Positions 1 through 8,002 are shown, counted from the first letter of the stretch. The stretch is 32,491 bases of DNA from Lachnospiraceae bacterium (GCA_017513005.1 JAFWDM010000069.1:1-32491), one strand, 5' to 3'. Program-made: numbers and translations. The notes: a model not told the origin generated them from the sequence alone.

Positions 1-180
1 AACAAGGCAACCATCATGAACGTCATTGTCGGGACGGTCCTCTTTCAGGGCATCGTCACCATGACCCCCACGGTCATGAACAACATGATCCACATGGATA
101 TGTCGGAGGTCATCCGCATCATCGCGTCCATGGGCATGATCCTGTTTGCACTGACCAGAAAAACGGAGGCTGCAAAATGA
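1..180 (+). CDS. ABC transporter permease, C-terminal fragment
   Basis: The frame is open from the first base of the window and stops at TGA 178-180, giving the last 59 residues of a protein that begins outside. The visible part is hydrophobic, with a segment like VIVGTVLFQGIVTM followed by IIASMGMILFAL and a short charged tail. This is the usual ending of a BPD_transp_2 (RbsC/branched-chain-type) permease. The next permease starts inside this stop codon (ATGA overlap at 177-180), so the two are translationally coupled and probably form a heterodimeric channel. The substrate cannot be told; the family imports simple sugars, nucleosides or amino acids. Confidence 0.7.
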   Translation, partial: NKATIMNVIVGTVLFQGIVTMTPTVMNNMIHMDMSEVIRIIASMGMILFALTRKTEAAK

Positions 181-1307
181 ATCAGAATACAGAAAAAAAG
201 TCCTCCGGGAAGAGGACGGCGCTGCTGCAGCAGGCTTCCGTCCCCATTATGTTTATCATTATCTGCGCGGTCTGTATCCCGATCTCCGGCCTGTCTACAA
301 AGATGCTGATCAATGAGATCGTCACCAGGATCGGCAGGAATGCCTTCCTGATCCTGAGCCTCCTGATCCCGATCATGGCGGGCATGGGCCTGAATTTCGG
401 CATGACGCTGGGCGCCATGGCGGCGGAGATCGGCCTGATCCTGGTCTCCGACTGGCAGATCATCGGGATCCCGGGCATGGTACTGGCTGCCATTGTCTCC
501 ATTCCTATCTCCGTACTTTTGGGGATCTTCTGCGGGGGGATCCTGAACCAGGCCAAGGGCCGTGAGATGATCACCAGCTATATCATGAGCTTTTTCGTCA
601 ACGGTATCTATCAACTGGTCGTCCTCTACCTGATGGGAAGCGTGATCCCGATCAGGCACAGCTCCATCAAGCTTCCCAGAGGCTACGGGATCCGCAACAC
701 GGTATCCCTCCTGAGTATGCGGCAGAAGCTGGACAACCTGCTCGCCGTCAATATCGGCGGGGTCAAGATCCCGGTCCTGACCTTCCTCATCATAGCGGTC
801 CTGTGCCTCTTTATCGTGTGGTTCAGGCGCACTAAGCTGGGCCAGGACATGCGCGCAGTGGGGCAGGACATGGAGGTCGCCAGGGACGCGGGCATCAATG
901 TCGAGCGCACGAGGATCATCTCCATCGTCATTTCGACCGTGCTCGCCGGTTTCGGCATGGTGATCTATCTGCAGAATATGGGGAATATCGCGACCTACAG
1001 TGCGCACAGCCAGATCGGCATGTTCTGTATCGCCGCCCTGCTGGTCGGCGGCGCTTCCGTGGACCGCGCCTCCATAGGCAATGTTTTTCTGGGCGTCATC
1101 CTGTTCCACACCATGTTCATCGTGGCGCCGCGCGCCGGTGCCTATATCACCGGGGACTCCATGATCGGAGAGTACTTCCGTGTCTTCGTCTCCTATGCAG
1201 TCATCACGATCGCACTGGTCATGTATGAGACAAATAAACGGCGCGCCAGGAGCGCTGCCGGACAGCAGCTCGCCCAGGCCCAGAAAGAGGAGGAGGAAAA
1301 GGCATGA
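177..1307 (+). CDS. ABC transporter permease, BPD_transp_2 family
   Basis: 376-residue integral membrane protein with a charged N-terminus (about residues 1-20) and roughly eight to ten hydrophobic segments. The glycine-rich stretch around residues 68-80 (GMGLNFGMTLGAMAAEIG) and the cytoplasmic loop near residues 215-245 (RRTKLGQDMRAVGQDMEVARDAGI) are characteristic of inner-membrane permeases of the sugar/nucleoside/branched-chain class; the loop is the likely contact for the ATPase. It starts in an ATGA overlap with the preceding permease, and its own stop overlaps the start of the next gene, so three genes are coupled. The ATPase and binding protein are presumably upstream of the window. 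Substrate unknown. Confidence 0.85.
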   Translation: MNQNTEKKSSGKRTALLQQASVPIMFIIICAVCIPISGLSTKMLINEIVTRIGRNAFLILSLLIPIMAGMGLNFGMTLGAMAAEIGLILVSDWQIIGIPGMVLAAIVSIPISVLLGIFCGGILNQAKGREMITSYIMSFFVNGIYQLVVLYLMGSVIPIRHSSIKLPRGYGIRNTVSLLSMRQKLDNLLAVNIGGVKIPVLTFLIIAVLCLFIVWFRRTKLGQDMRAVGQDMEVARDAGINVERTRIISIVISTVLAGFGMVIYLQNMGNIATYSAHSQIGMFCIAALLVGGASVDRASIGNVFLGVILFHTMFIVAPRAGAYITGDSMIGEYFRVFVSYAVITIALVMYETNKRRARSAAGQQLAQAQKEEEEKA

Positions 1308-1795
1308 AAAACAGACGACAGTTCCTCTTCCGGCTCTGCGCCCTCGCTGTCCTGCTGGCCGTTGCGGCAGTCATGTTCGTTATCGGCCGCGGGCACACGG
1401 TCTATTTCGACAACAGGGCACTGGAGTACGGGGGAAAGACTGTAGAGGCATTTCACAAAGTGACTGTCCTGGCAGACGGGGACCGGGTCGCAAAGCTGTC
1501 CGCCGGAGACAGGGGTCTGAAGGAGATCATGGGACAGAACCTGACCATGACGCTGGAGATCACGGATGAAGAAGGTGCCGCTCCCCATGCGCACAAAGTC
1601 AGCATGCAGATCCCCTACGGCATGGACGGCGTCGTCCTCAATCTCCCTGCCCTGATGGCGGGCCTGCCGCAGGACGCGTATCTGGAGGAGTTTGTCATTA
1701 CCGCTCCGGAGGAGGATTCGGGTGACGAGGTTCCGCCGGATGAGGCGGCTCCCGACGGACTCGACACGGAGGAATTCGAGATGGGCGACATCTGA
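1304..1795 (+). CDS. Small membrane-anchored protein of an ABC importer operon
   Basis: 163 residues. A basic N-terminus (MKNRRQ) is followed by one hydrophobic segment (about residues 8-27), and then an extracytoplasmic domain of about 100 residues rich in beta-type sequence. It ends in a highly acidic tail (residues ~128-163). No lipobox cysteine is present, so the segment is probably a membrane anchor. ATG 1304 overlaps the TGA of the permease and has GAGGAGG at about 1290-1296. From memory, proteins of this shape accompany sugar-type ABC permeases in Clostridia and may carry the DUF6672 label; I could not check this. Its role is unknown; an accessory or stabilising subunit of the importer is an inference from coupling. 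Confidence 0.7.
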   Translation: MKNRRQFLFRLCALAVLLAVAAVMFVIGRGHTVYFDNRALEYGGKTVEAFHKVTVLADGDRVAKLSAGDRGLKEIMGQNLTMTLEITDEEGAAPHAHKVSMQIPYGMDGVVLNLPALMAGLPQDAYLEEFVITAPEEDSGDEVPPDEAAPDGLDTEEFEMGDI

Positions 1796-1797
1796 TC

Positions 1798-1926
1798 CTC
1801 TGGTCCGGCAGCCGCGCGGTCCGCTGTGCGGGCCGGAAGGGAAGGAAACGCCGGATTAACCGGAAATACCGAAAATATGTAACTGAACAGATACGATAAT
1901 ACTGGAAGTACTGGAAAGGAGAGCAA
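1798..1926 (+). other. Spacer with GC-rich hairpin
   Basis: TCCGGC at 1804-1809 pairs with GCCGGA at 1832-1837, and GC-rich sequence lies between. No T-run follows, so this is not a clear intrinsic terminator and read-through into the PPIase gene is possible. The rest of the spacer holds an A/T-rich stretch with a possible -10 (GATAAT 1895-1900) but no convincing -35. Confidence 0.3.
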
Positions 1927-2589
1927 ATGGCAGGCACGGGAAAAAAGAAAACCGCCGGTCTGGCGGAAGTCCTGCTCCTATGCTGTGTCCTGCTTCTGGC
2001 GGGATGTGGGACAGGGAACACAGGCGGCGCGCCGGCCTCCGGAAGCGGAAAGGCCGGGGCCGGGACGCAGGAGGAGATCTTAAGCAGCGCGAAGGAAGTC
2101 CACCACGCCGAGATCAACGTGGACGGTTACGGGACGATCACGGTCGCGCTGGTGGCGGACGCAGCGCCTGCGACGGTGGAAAACTTTATCGCACTTGCAG
2201 AGGCAGGCTTCTATGACGGCCTCACCTTCCACAGGATCATCGACGGATTTATGATCCAGGGCGGGGATCCCAACGGGAACGGGACCGGCGGTTCGGATAA
2301 AACCATCGTCGGGGAATTTGCCTCCAACGGCCATGACAACCCCATCAGCCACACGGAGGGGGTGATCTCCATGGCTCGGGCCCAGGATCCTGATTCCGCC
2401 AGTTCCCAGTTTTTCATCACGGTGGCGGACTCCACTTTTCTGGACGGCCAGTATGCGGCTTTCGGCTACGTGACCGACGGTATGGAGATCGCGAAGCAGA
2501 TCGCAAAGGACGCTGAGCCCGTGGACGGGAACGGCACGATCACGCCGGATGCCCAGCCGGTCATCACCGGTATCGTGATCACAGACTGA
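1927..2589 (+). CDS. Cyclophilin-type peptidyl-prolyl isomerase lipoprotein
   Basis: 220 residues. The N-terminus is a lipoprotein signal (LLLAGC, lipidated Cys near residue 27), followed by a Gly/Ala-rich linker, so it acts outside the membrane. The rest is one cyclophilin domain (about residues 60-218) with family signatures: FHRIIDGFMIQGGDP (catalytic Arg and the Gln-Gly-Gly-Asp loop), SMARAQDPDSASSQFFI, and FLDGQYAAFGYV. It catalyses cis-trans isomerisation at prolines and probably assists folding of exported proteins. AAAGGAG lies five bases before the ATG. It ends at a strong bidirectional terminator and converges on the minus-strand lipoprotein. Confidence 0.93.
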   Translation: MAGTGKKKTAGLAEVLLLCCVLLLAGCGTGNTGGAPASGSGKAGAGTQEEILSSAKEVHHAEINVDGYGTITVALVADAAPATVENFIALAEAGFYDGLTFHRIIDGFMIQGGDPNGNGTGGSDKTIVGEFASNGHDNPISHTEGVISMARAQDPDSASSQFFITVADSTFLDGQYAAFGYVTDGMEIAKQIAKDAEPVDGNGTITPDAQPVITGIVITD

Positions 2590-2623
2590 ACAGAAGAAAA
2601 AGAGTAAAAAGAGATCAAAAGAG

Positions 2624-2661
2624 AAAAAACCGCTTCGGACCAGTGGCCCGAAGCGGTTTTT
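2624..2661. terminator. Bidirectional intrinsic terminator
   Basis: Perfect nine-base stem CCGCTTCGG (2630-2638) and CCGAAGCGG (2648-2656), preceded by six A and followed by five T. It therefore works on both strands, and it lies between the convergent PPIase and lipoprotein genes. Confidence 0.93.
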
Positions 2662-2706
2662 CGATATTCACCGGGGGTTGATGGCAGGGTCAGAAGTGAT
2701 ATCACG

Positions 2707-3390
2707 TTATTCCTCAAGACCTTCCATGGAGAAGAGCTTTTCGCCCAGCCGGCTGCCGGCCTCTTCATCGAGCCCGTACAGGTTTTCTTTTTCATCCAAA
2801 AGACCGTAGTGGACGACGATCTCCTCTCCGGCGCCGTACTGCGGGTTCTCCAGATTGCCGTCCAGTACTTTGAACAGGGCGTCGAATATGACACCGTACA
2901 TCTCGTCTTCGGTCATCTCCATCAGCTTTTCCGTATCACTGGTCAGTTCTGTCATCTCTGCCTCCAGGGATTCAGAGGCACCCGCAAAGATCTTCAGAGG
3001 CTCGATTGTGACAGGCACGTCATAGCCGGGCTTGCCGCTGTCGTCCGTCTTCACAGGTTCCCCGACAGTGTATTTGCAGCTGGCGAAGGCCTTGACGATG
3101 AATTCCCGGAACCTGGCCTGGATATCTTCGCCGAATCCCGCATCCTGTGATACGGAGGCCAGCATCTCGTCGATCATCTGGTCCCGCATTTCCAGTTCCT
3201 TGCCCTCCTCAACGTCGGCGAACTTGACGGATTTGTCGTAGTCCCCGGTGCACATGAGGTCGAGGACTGCCTGCACATATTTCTGGGCGTCCGTTGCCGT
3301 GGGCGCTGACTTTCCGCAGCCTGAAAGGAGCACGGAGCAGGTGATCACAGCCGCAAGGACCGCCGCCAGCAGTCTGAAGCGTTTTTTCAT
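2707..3390 (-). CDS. Lipoprotein of unknown function
   Basis: 227 residues from the start at 3390, chosen because AGGAGG sits seven bases upstream and the following sequence is a textbook lipoprotein signal: MKKRFR, a hydrophobic core, then LLSGC with lipidated Cys near residue 25. The mature part is acidic and looks helical (TDAQKYVQAVLDLMCTGDYD near its start). It resembles clostridial lipoproteins carrying a DUF5105-type domain, but I recognise this only by general appearance. It stands alone on the minus strand with its own promoter (3501-3529) and shares a terminator with the PPIase gene. No function can be assigned. Confidence 0.8.
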   Translation of the reverse strand: MKKRFRLLAAVLAAVITCSVLLSGCGKSAPTATDAQKYVQAVLDLMCTGDYDKSVKFADVEEGKELEMRDQMIDEMLASVSQDAGFGEDIQARFREFIVKAFASCKYTVGEPVKTDDSGKPGYDVPVTIEPLKIFAGASESLEAEMTELTSDTEKLMEMTEDEMYGVIFDALFKVLDGNLENPQYGAGEEIVVHYGLLDEKENLYGLDEEAGSRLGEKLFSMEGLEE

Positions 3391-3500
3391 TTCAATACCT
3401 CCTTGAGCTTTCTTTTTGTCCCATGTCATTCGGCTCCCCAGACGAAAAAAGAGCATCTGAAGGCGGAACGAATGAAGCACGGGGTGGTCAATCTGTTACC

Positions 3501-3529
3501 AGTATAGCGGAAGAAGACTGCGGGGTCAA
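3501..3529 (-). promoter_or_regulatory. Sigma-A-type promoter for the minus-strand lipoprotein
   Basis: Read on the minus strand: TTGACC (3529-3524), a 17-base spacer, then TATACT (3506-3501). Transcription would start near 3494, giving a leader of about 100 bases before ATG 3390. Confidence 0.7.
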
Positions 3530-3607
3530 AGACCTGCAGAAAAAATGACAGCCTGTCTCTGCAGCCGGTAAAACACCCTGCAGACCTCCGGCAGAAGGCG
3601 GAAACAG

Positions 3608-3642
3608 GCCTGGCTGTGGTACTTTACCCGGCCGGGCTTTTT
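3608..3642 (+). terminator. Possible orphan intrinsic terminator
   Basis: GCCTGGC (3608-3614) pairs with GCCGGGC (3631-3637), one pair being G-T, and five T follow (3638-3642). No gene is seen upstream on this strand, so it may end a small transcript or insulate the pot promoter. It could also be chance. Confidence 0.35.
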
Positions 3643-3708
3643 ACAGACGGGATTCACACGGTTTTTCAGAAAAAAGACCGGGAAAAAACATTCAAAAAAA
3701 TAACATTT

Positions 3709-3740
3709 ACAGTTGACAGAATGTTTACTGTCTATATAAT
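3709..3740 (+). promoter_or_regulatory. Promoter of the polyamine operon with overlapping dyad
   Basis: TTGACA (3713-3718), a 16-base spacer, then TATAAT (3735-3740), close to the ideal sigma-A promoter. GACAG (3715-3719) and CTGTC (3728-3732) form an inverted repeat across the -35 and spacer, and ACAGT (3709-3713) mirrors ACTGT (3727-3731). This is a plausible operator for the XRE-cupin protein encoded just downstream. Confidence 0.7.
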
Positions 3741-3833
3741 GAAATAGGCCGTAGGTTTAGTAATAAAAATCTTCGGGTTTACTATAGATTTCAATGCTTC
3801 GCATTTTGCGCTGCAGATCTCAAAGGAGTGAAA

Positions 3834-4388
3834 ATGGACACTTCCGATGTCAATAAATATATAGGGGAACGGATCCGGAACCTCAGAAACCGCAACGGTC
3901 TCACGCAGCAGGAACTTGCGGACCGCACAGAGCTGACAAAGGGGTTTATCTCGCAGCTGGAAAGGGGCCAGGTGTCCGCCTCGGTCGTCACGCTCTTTGA
4001 CCTGATCGAGTGCCTGGGGACCACCCCGGCGGAGTTTTTCCGGCATGAGGAGGAAAAGGTCGTTTTTTCCGAGCAGGAGTATTTTGAAAAGATCGATGAA
4101 GAGGGCAACAGCATCCAGTGGATCGTGCCCTCCGCGCAGAAATACCAGATGGAGCCCCTGCTCGTTGTCCTGCAGCCCCGCGGGAAACTGGAGGAGGACA
4201 AACCGCACACCGGAGAGGAGTTCGGATTTGTGCTCAGCGGCAGACTGAACCTTCATCTCGGGGAAAAAACCTACCAGATCAAGGCGGGAGAGAGCTTTTA
4301 TTATCAGGCTTCGCAGGCCCATTATCTGGAAAACCCCGGCAGCCGGCCTGCAAAGCTGATCTGGATCAGCTCTCCCCCGGAGTTCTGA
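3834..4388 (+). CDS. XRE-cupin transcriptional regulator (PuuR-like)
   Basis: 184 residues. A Cro/CI-type helix-turn-helix occupies about residues 10-65 (LTQQELADRTELTKGFISQL), and a cupin_2 domain about residues 110-178 (HTGEEFGFVLSGRLNLHLG). This architecture is that of PuuR-type regulators that sense small molecules such as putrescine through the cupin barrel. AAAGGAG (3822-3828) is five bases before ATG 3834; an upstream in-frame GTG at 3828 overlaps that site and was discarded. It is the first gene of the pot operon and likely controls polyamine uptake, perhaps its own promoter too. The ligand is inferred from context only. Confidence 0.88.
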   Translation: MDTSDVNKYIGERIRNLRNRNGLTQQELADRTELTKGFISQLERGQVSASVVTLFDLIECLGTTPAEFFRHEEEKVVFSEQEYFEKIDEEGNSIQWIVPSAQKYQMEPLLVVLQPRGKLEEDKPHTGEEFGFVLSGRLNLHLGEKTYQIKAGESFYYQASQAHYLENPGSRPAKLIWISSPPEF

Positions 4389-4467
4389 AACAAAATATTT
4401 TCAGCAATGCGGGGTTGTTTCAGAACAAAGACCACCAGCGCGGAGCAATGCGGGGTTGTTTCAGAAC
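4382..4467 (+). repeat. Inverted repeat after the regulator gene
   Basis: GTTCTGAAACAA (4382-4393), which includes the regulator's stop codon, is perfectly complementary to TTGTTTCAGAAC at 4415-4426 and again at 4456-4467. The transcript could fold into either of two mutually exclusive 12-base-pair stems before potA. No T-run follows, so it is not a simple terminator. Confidence 0.75.
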
Positions 4468-4485
4468 AAAACCCGACAGCGCGGA
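4404..4485. repeat. 41-bp tandem duplication in the regulator-potA spacer
   Basis: Two adjacent 41-base units (4404-4444 and 4445-4485). The first 26 bases are identical and the whole unit matches at 37 of 41 positions. The unit contains the TTGTTTCAGAAC arm of the inverted repeat, so duplication doubled that arm. Confidence 0.9.
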
Positions 4486-4569
4486 AAAGCTGAGCGAATA
4501 CCGTGCCTGGAAAAAAGCCGGACCAATACGTGCCGGGAGAAATATCGAACCATCAGTGAGGAATAATGT

Positions 4570-6012
4570 ATGGAAAACAGGGACACGATCATCGAACTGA
4601 AGGGCATCACCAAGATCTATGAAGACGGGTTCAAGGCGGTGGACGATTTCAATCTGGAAGTGAAAAAAGGAGAATTTGTCACTTTCCTGGGACCCTCCGG
4701 CTGCGGCAAGACGACGACTCTGCGTATGATCGCGGGCTTTGATCTGCCTACGGAGGGAGATATCCTGCTGAACGGGAAATCGATCACGGGTCTGCCTCCC
4801 TACGAGAGGCCGATCAACACGGTATTTCAGCGCTATGCCCTTTTTCCGCATATGAGTGTCTATGACAATATCGCCTTCGGGCTCCGCCAGAAGAAGACGC
4901 CGAAGGATGTGATCAGCCGGAAGGTTGGCCGTGTCCTGGAGCTGGTGGACCTGGAAGGGTTTGAAAAGCGAGGGATCCAGACGCTCTCCGGCGGACAGCA
5001 GCAGAGGATCGCGATCGCCCGGGCCCTGGTGAATGAGCCGCAGATCCTGCTGCTGGATGAGCCCCTGGGCGCCCTGGATCTGAAGATGCGCAAGGAGATG
5101 CAGCTGGAACTCAAGGATATGCATGACAAGCTGGGGATCACCTTCATCTACGTCACGCATGATCAGGAGGAGGCCCTCACGATGTCGGACAAGATCGTGG
5201 TCATGAACGAGGGCAGGACCCAGCAGATCGGGACGCCGGAGGATATCTACAACGAGCCGGTCAATGCCTTTGTCGCGGACTTTATCGGAGAGAGCAATAT
5301 CTTCAACGGCATGATGACCGGTCATCTGAAGGCTAGATTCTGCGGCGGCGAGTTCGCCTGCGTCGATGATTACGAGGAGGGGACGCATATCACGGCTGTC
5401 GTGCGGCCGGAGGATGTCGAGATCACGCCTCCGGGCGAAGGGACCATCACAGGCATCGTGGACAGTGTTATCTTCAAGGGGATCCACTATGAGATCACAG
5501 TCCTGTCGGGGAAAAATGAGATGGTCATCCAGACTGTGCACAGCGCGAAGGTTGGCGACCGGGTCGGCATGCGGGTGGATCCGGAGAATATCCACATCAT
5601 GCTCGCGGAGGACCACACAAATCTCTTTTATGCGGACGTGAACAGCGACTTCCGCCTGGAATACAACGGGCACCGCCTGGACACGAGTCTGACGGCGATC
5701 ATCCGGGGCAGCAGACGGCGGGAGGACGGAACAGTCGTGGATGCAAACGGCGAGGTTCTGGAGCCCGGCCGGGTGCGGATCCTCGTTTTCATCCAGCCGG
5801 ATGACATCGAGATGACCGATGACCAGGATGCCGGCCTCATCCGGGGCACGATCAGCAACCTGATCTACAAGGGCGACCACTACAGCTACATCATCCACAC
5901 CGAACTGGAGCAGGATTTCGTCGTCGACGATGAATATCTCTGGAATATGGATGACCGCGTCAGCCTTCTGATGCCTGTCGAAAAAATGAAATTCACGCTC
6001 AAACACAAATAA
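4570..6012 (+). CDS. potA: Spermidine/putrescine ABC transporter ATPase PotA, extended
   Basis: 480 residues; typical PotA is near 370. The ATPase domain carries Walker A GPSGCGKT (41-48), the Q-loop (Q87), signature LSGGQ (139-143), Walker B LLLDE (160-164) and the switch histidine H197. The C-terminal part holds two related TOBE-like units. The first is about 272-345 ([20 protein letters not shown], then FKGIHYEI), and the second about 402-478 ([20 protein letters not shown], then YKGDHYSY). They look like an internal duplication joined by a charged linker. The protein energises uptake of polyamines with PotB and PotC. The start follows TGAGGA by about seven bases. It lies 181 bases after the regulator, in the same operon. 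Confidence 0.93.
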   Translation: MENRDTIIELKGITKIYEDGFKAVDDFNLEVKKGEFVTFLGPSGCGKTTTLRMIAGFDLPTEGDILLNGKSITGLPPYERPINTVFQRYALFPHMSVYDNIAFGLRQKKTPKDVISRKVGRVLELVDLEGFEKRGIQTLSGGQQQRIAIARALVNEPQILLLDEPLGALDLKMRKEMQLELKDMHDKLGITFIYVTHDQEEALTMSDKIVVMNEGRTQQIGTPEDIYNEPVNAFVADFIGESNIFNGMMTGHLKARFCGGEFACVDDYEEGTHITAVVRPEDVEITPPGEGTITGIVDSVIFKGIHYEITVLSGKNEMVIQTVHSAKVGDRVGMRVDPENIHIMLAEDHTNLFYADVNSDFRLEYNGHRLDTSLTAIIRGSRRREDGTVVDANGEVLEPGRVRILVFIQPDDIEMTDDQDAGLIRGTISNLIYKGDHYSYIIHTELEQDFVVDDEYLWNMDDRVSLLMPVEKMKFTLKHK

Positions 6013-6109
6013 TACAGGGAGGTGCCGGCGGCCCGATCCTCTGGCGCAGACCGGCACCTGGCGGGATTAACCGCCTCCCTTAAGAGCAGCAAAAAGAAAG
6101 AGATCTGCA

Positions 6110-6892
6110 ATGCGTTTTTCCAGAAAAAGTCTTGGCATTCCCTATGCCGTATTTCTCGTCATCTTCGTGGCGGCACCGCTCCTGTTCCTGTTCTACTATG
6201 CGTTTACGGACGGACAGGGCCAGTTCACGATGTACAACCTGACCCATTTTTTCACGGACCCGAACACGCTGGGGACGCTGTACTACAGCTTCACGATCGC
6301 GATCGTGACCACCGCAGTCTGTCTGCTGCTGGCCTATCCGGCAGCTTACTTCCTGGCGACCAGCCGCCTGCAGACGAAATCCGTGATCCTCATGCTCTTT
6401 ATCATGCCGATGTGGATCAATTTCTCTCTGCGCATCACGGCGCTCAAGGAGATCCTGAACGTGCTGGAGGGCAACCTCGCGATGCATCCTTTCCTGAATG
6501 CGGTGATCGGCATGACCTATGATTTCATGCCCTTCATGATCCTGCCTATCTATACGACGATCTCGAGGCTGGATGAGGCGCTGCGGGAGGCTGCGATGGA
6601 TCTGGGTGCAGATCCGGTGCAGACCTTCCTGCGGGTGACGCTGCCGCTCTCGGTGCCGGGGATCCTCAGCGGTGTCTCGATGGTCTTTCTGCCGGCCATG
6701 ACCAACTACGTCGTGCTCGATATGCTGTACAACAGCACCTATATCATGGGAAGTCTGATCGGCAGCTATTTTGCCGCCTACAACTGGCATGGAGGTTCGA
6801 TGATCTCCCTGATCCTGCTGGCTATGATCTGTCTCTTTACGCTGCTGACAGGGAATGCGGAGGAGGAAGGCGCCCGGGGGGCTTTGCTGTAA
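6110..6892 (+). CDS. potB: Spermidine/putrescine ABC transporter permease PotB
   Basis: 260 residues with about six membrane segments. The cytoplasmic EAA loop, which docks on the ATPase, is clear at about residues 159-184 (REAAMDLGADPVQTFLRVTL, then PG). Order and spacing between potA and potC, together with the MWINFSLR segment typical of PotB, support the call over generic ABC permease. The ATG has only a weak purine-rich site upstream (AAAGAAAGAG). The C-terminus is short (EEEGARGALL). It lies about 97 bases after potA. Confidence 0.9.
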   Translation: MRFSRKSLGIPYAVFLVIFVAAPLLFLFYYAFTDGQGQFTMYNLTHFFTDPNTLGTLYYSFTIAIVTTAVCLLLAYPAAYFLATSRLQTKSVILMLFIMPMWINFSLRITALKEILNVLEGNLAMHPFLNAVIGMTYDFMPFMILPIYTTISRLDEALREAAMDLGADPVQTFLRVTLPLSVPGILSGVSMVFLPAMTNYVVLDMLYNSTYIMGSLIGSYFAAYNWHGGSMISLILLAMICLFTLLTGNAEEEGARGALL

Positions 6893-6962
6893 CGCAGGTT
6901 CGTGTACCTGAGGGACAGTTTCACCGGTATCGGACGCGGTGCCGTGTGGGAATGCCGCATGA

Positions 6963-7044
6963 ATGCGCATCCGAAAACGATCCGGCAGCCTGTGCCGCCG
7001 GCATGCGCATCTGAAAAAAGGTCCGGCGGGTCTGTGCCGCCGGC
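6963..7044. repeat. About 40-bp tandem duplication in the potB-potC spacer
   Basis: Unit one is 6963-7002 and unit two is 7003-7044, which carries a two-base insertion. Both begin with ATGCGCATC and end with CTGTGCCGCCGGC, with some divergence in the middle. The start of a third, degenerate copy (ATATATCTGG) runs into the potC ribosome site. Confidence 0.8.
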
Positions 7045-7064
7045 ATATATCTGGAGGAAAAACG

Positions 7065-7877
7065 ATGGCCTGGAAAGTCTGCAAGAGGCTCTTTCTCATA
7101 CTGGTCCTGCTGTTTCTGTACCTGCCGATCCTGCTTCTGGCGGTCTACAGTTTTACGAGTTCCACGAATATCGGCGCGATCCGCGGCTTCTCGATCCATA
7201 ATTATGTGACCCTTTTTACGACGCCGGAACTTACCGGGATGATCTCCGGGACTGTTCTGCTGGCGCTGGGTGCCGCAGGTATCGCGACGGTCCTGGGGAC
7301 GATCGGGGCGATCGGGGCCTTCTATTCGAGACGGAACGCCTCCGCCTTTATCACGACGCTCAACCAGATCCCCGTCATCAACGCGGATGTCGTGACAGGC
7401 TTTTCGATCTGCGTCCTGCTGGTCGTGGTGCTTCACATCGGAAAGGATTCCTATATTCCGCTTGTGGCGGGGCATGTCACACTGTGTGCGCCCTTTGTCT
7501 TTTTGTCGGTGATGCCCCGCATCCGGCAGATGGATTCGAGCATCTACGAGGCGGCCCTGGATCTGGGGGCGACCCCCTTCCGGGCGCTCATGGAGGTGGT
7601 GGTCCCGCAGATCGTGCCGGGCATCGTATCCGGTTTCGCCCTGGCGGTGACGCTCTCCCTGGATGATTATTTTATCGCCATGTACACAAAACCGGCGACT
7701 TTTGACACGATCAGCACCTATGTCGTGAATGCCACCAAGGGCGCACAGACTTCGATCAAGACAGCCCTGTGGGCACTCTCCACGGTGATCTTCCTTCTCG
7801 TCGTTCTGGTCGTGCTGGTCTCCAATCTCCGTACCAGGCGGCTGGCAGCCGCGCAGGACGGGAGTCTGACGAGATGA
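7065..7877 (+). CDS. potC: Spermidine/putrescine ABC transporter permease PotC
   Basis: 270 residues with six predicted membrane segments, beginning MAWKVCKRLFLILVLL. The EAA loop is EAALDLGATPFRALMEVVVP followed by QIVPG. PotC-type features include LYLPILLLAVYSF near the N-terminus and SLDDYFIAMY before the last segments. The start at 7065 is chosen because GGAGG sits at 7053-7057; the frame is open further upstream, but only through the duplicated spacer sequence. The stop overlaps a possible ATG of the downstream frame. It pairs with PotB to form the polyamine channel. Confidence 0.92.
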   Translation: MAWKVCKRLFLILVLLFLYLPILLLAVYSFTSSTNIGAIRGFSIHNYVTLFTTPELTGMISGTVLLALGAAGIATVLGTIGAIGAFYSRRNASAFITTLNQIPVINADVVTGFSICVLLVVVLHIGKDSYIPLVAGHVTLCAPFVFLSVMPRIRQMDSSIYEAALDLGATPFRALMEVVVPQIVPGIVSGFALAVTLSLDDYFIAMYTKPATFDTISTYVVNATKGAQTSIKTALWALSTVIFLLVVLVVLVSNLRTRRLAAAQDGSLTR

Positions 7878-8002
7878 CAGGACCTGATGTCTTATGTGAA
7901 AAAAGGCCATATCGGTCTGCCGGAAGGGAATATCATGAACGGAACAGGATACCTGGTGAAGGGATGCCGGGCGAAGGGATACAGGAGGTTTTGACGCACG
8001 TG

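Larger units (their letters stand above)
3391..3833. other. Divergent intergenic region, regulator/lipoprotein
   Basis: This 443-base gap holds no credible gene. It contains the leader and promoter of the minus-strand lipoprotein (3391-3529), a stretch with several CTGCAG hexamers (about 3533-3587), a plus-strand terminator-like hairpin (3608-3642), and the pot operon promoter with dyad symmetry (3709-3740). The leader of the regulator gene occupies roughly 3747-3833. Confidence 0.6.

Noticed and set aside
4404-4485. Possible mini CRISPR array
   Set aside because: Only two directly adjacent units with no spacer, no cas genes, and one arm pairs with the regulator's stop region; it is a tandem duplication.
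4420-6057. 545-codon open frame on the minus strand opposite potA
   Set aside because: It mirrors the codon bias of potA, which has full ABC ATPase motifs; the antisense translation is rich in Asp/His/Arg with no recognisable domain or ribosome site.
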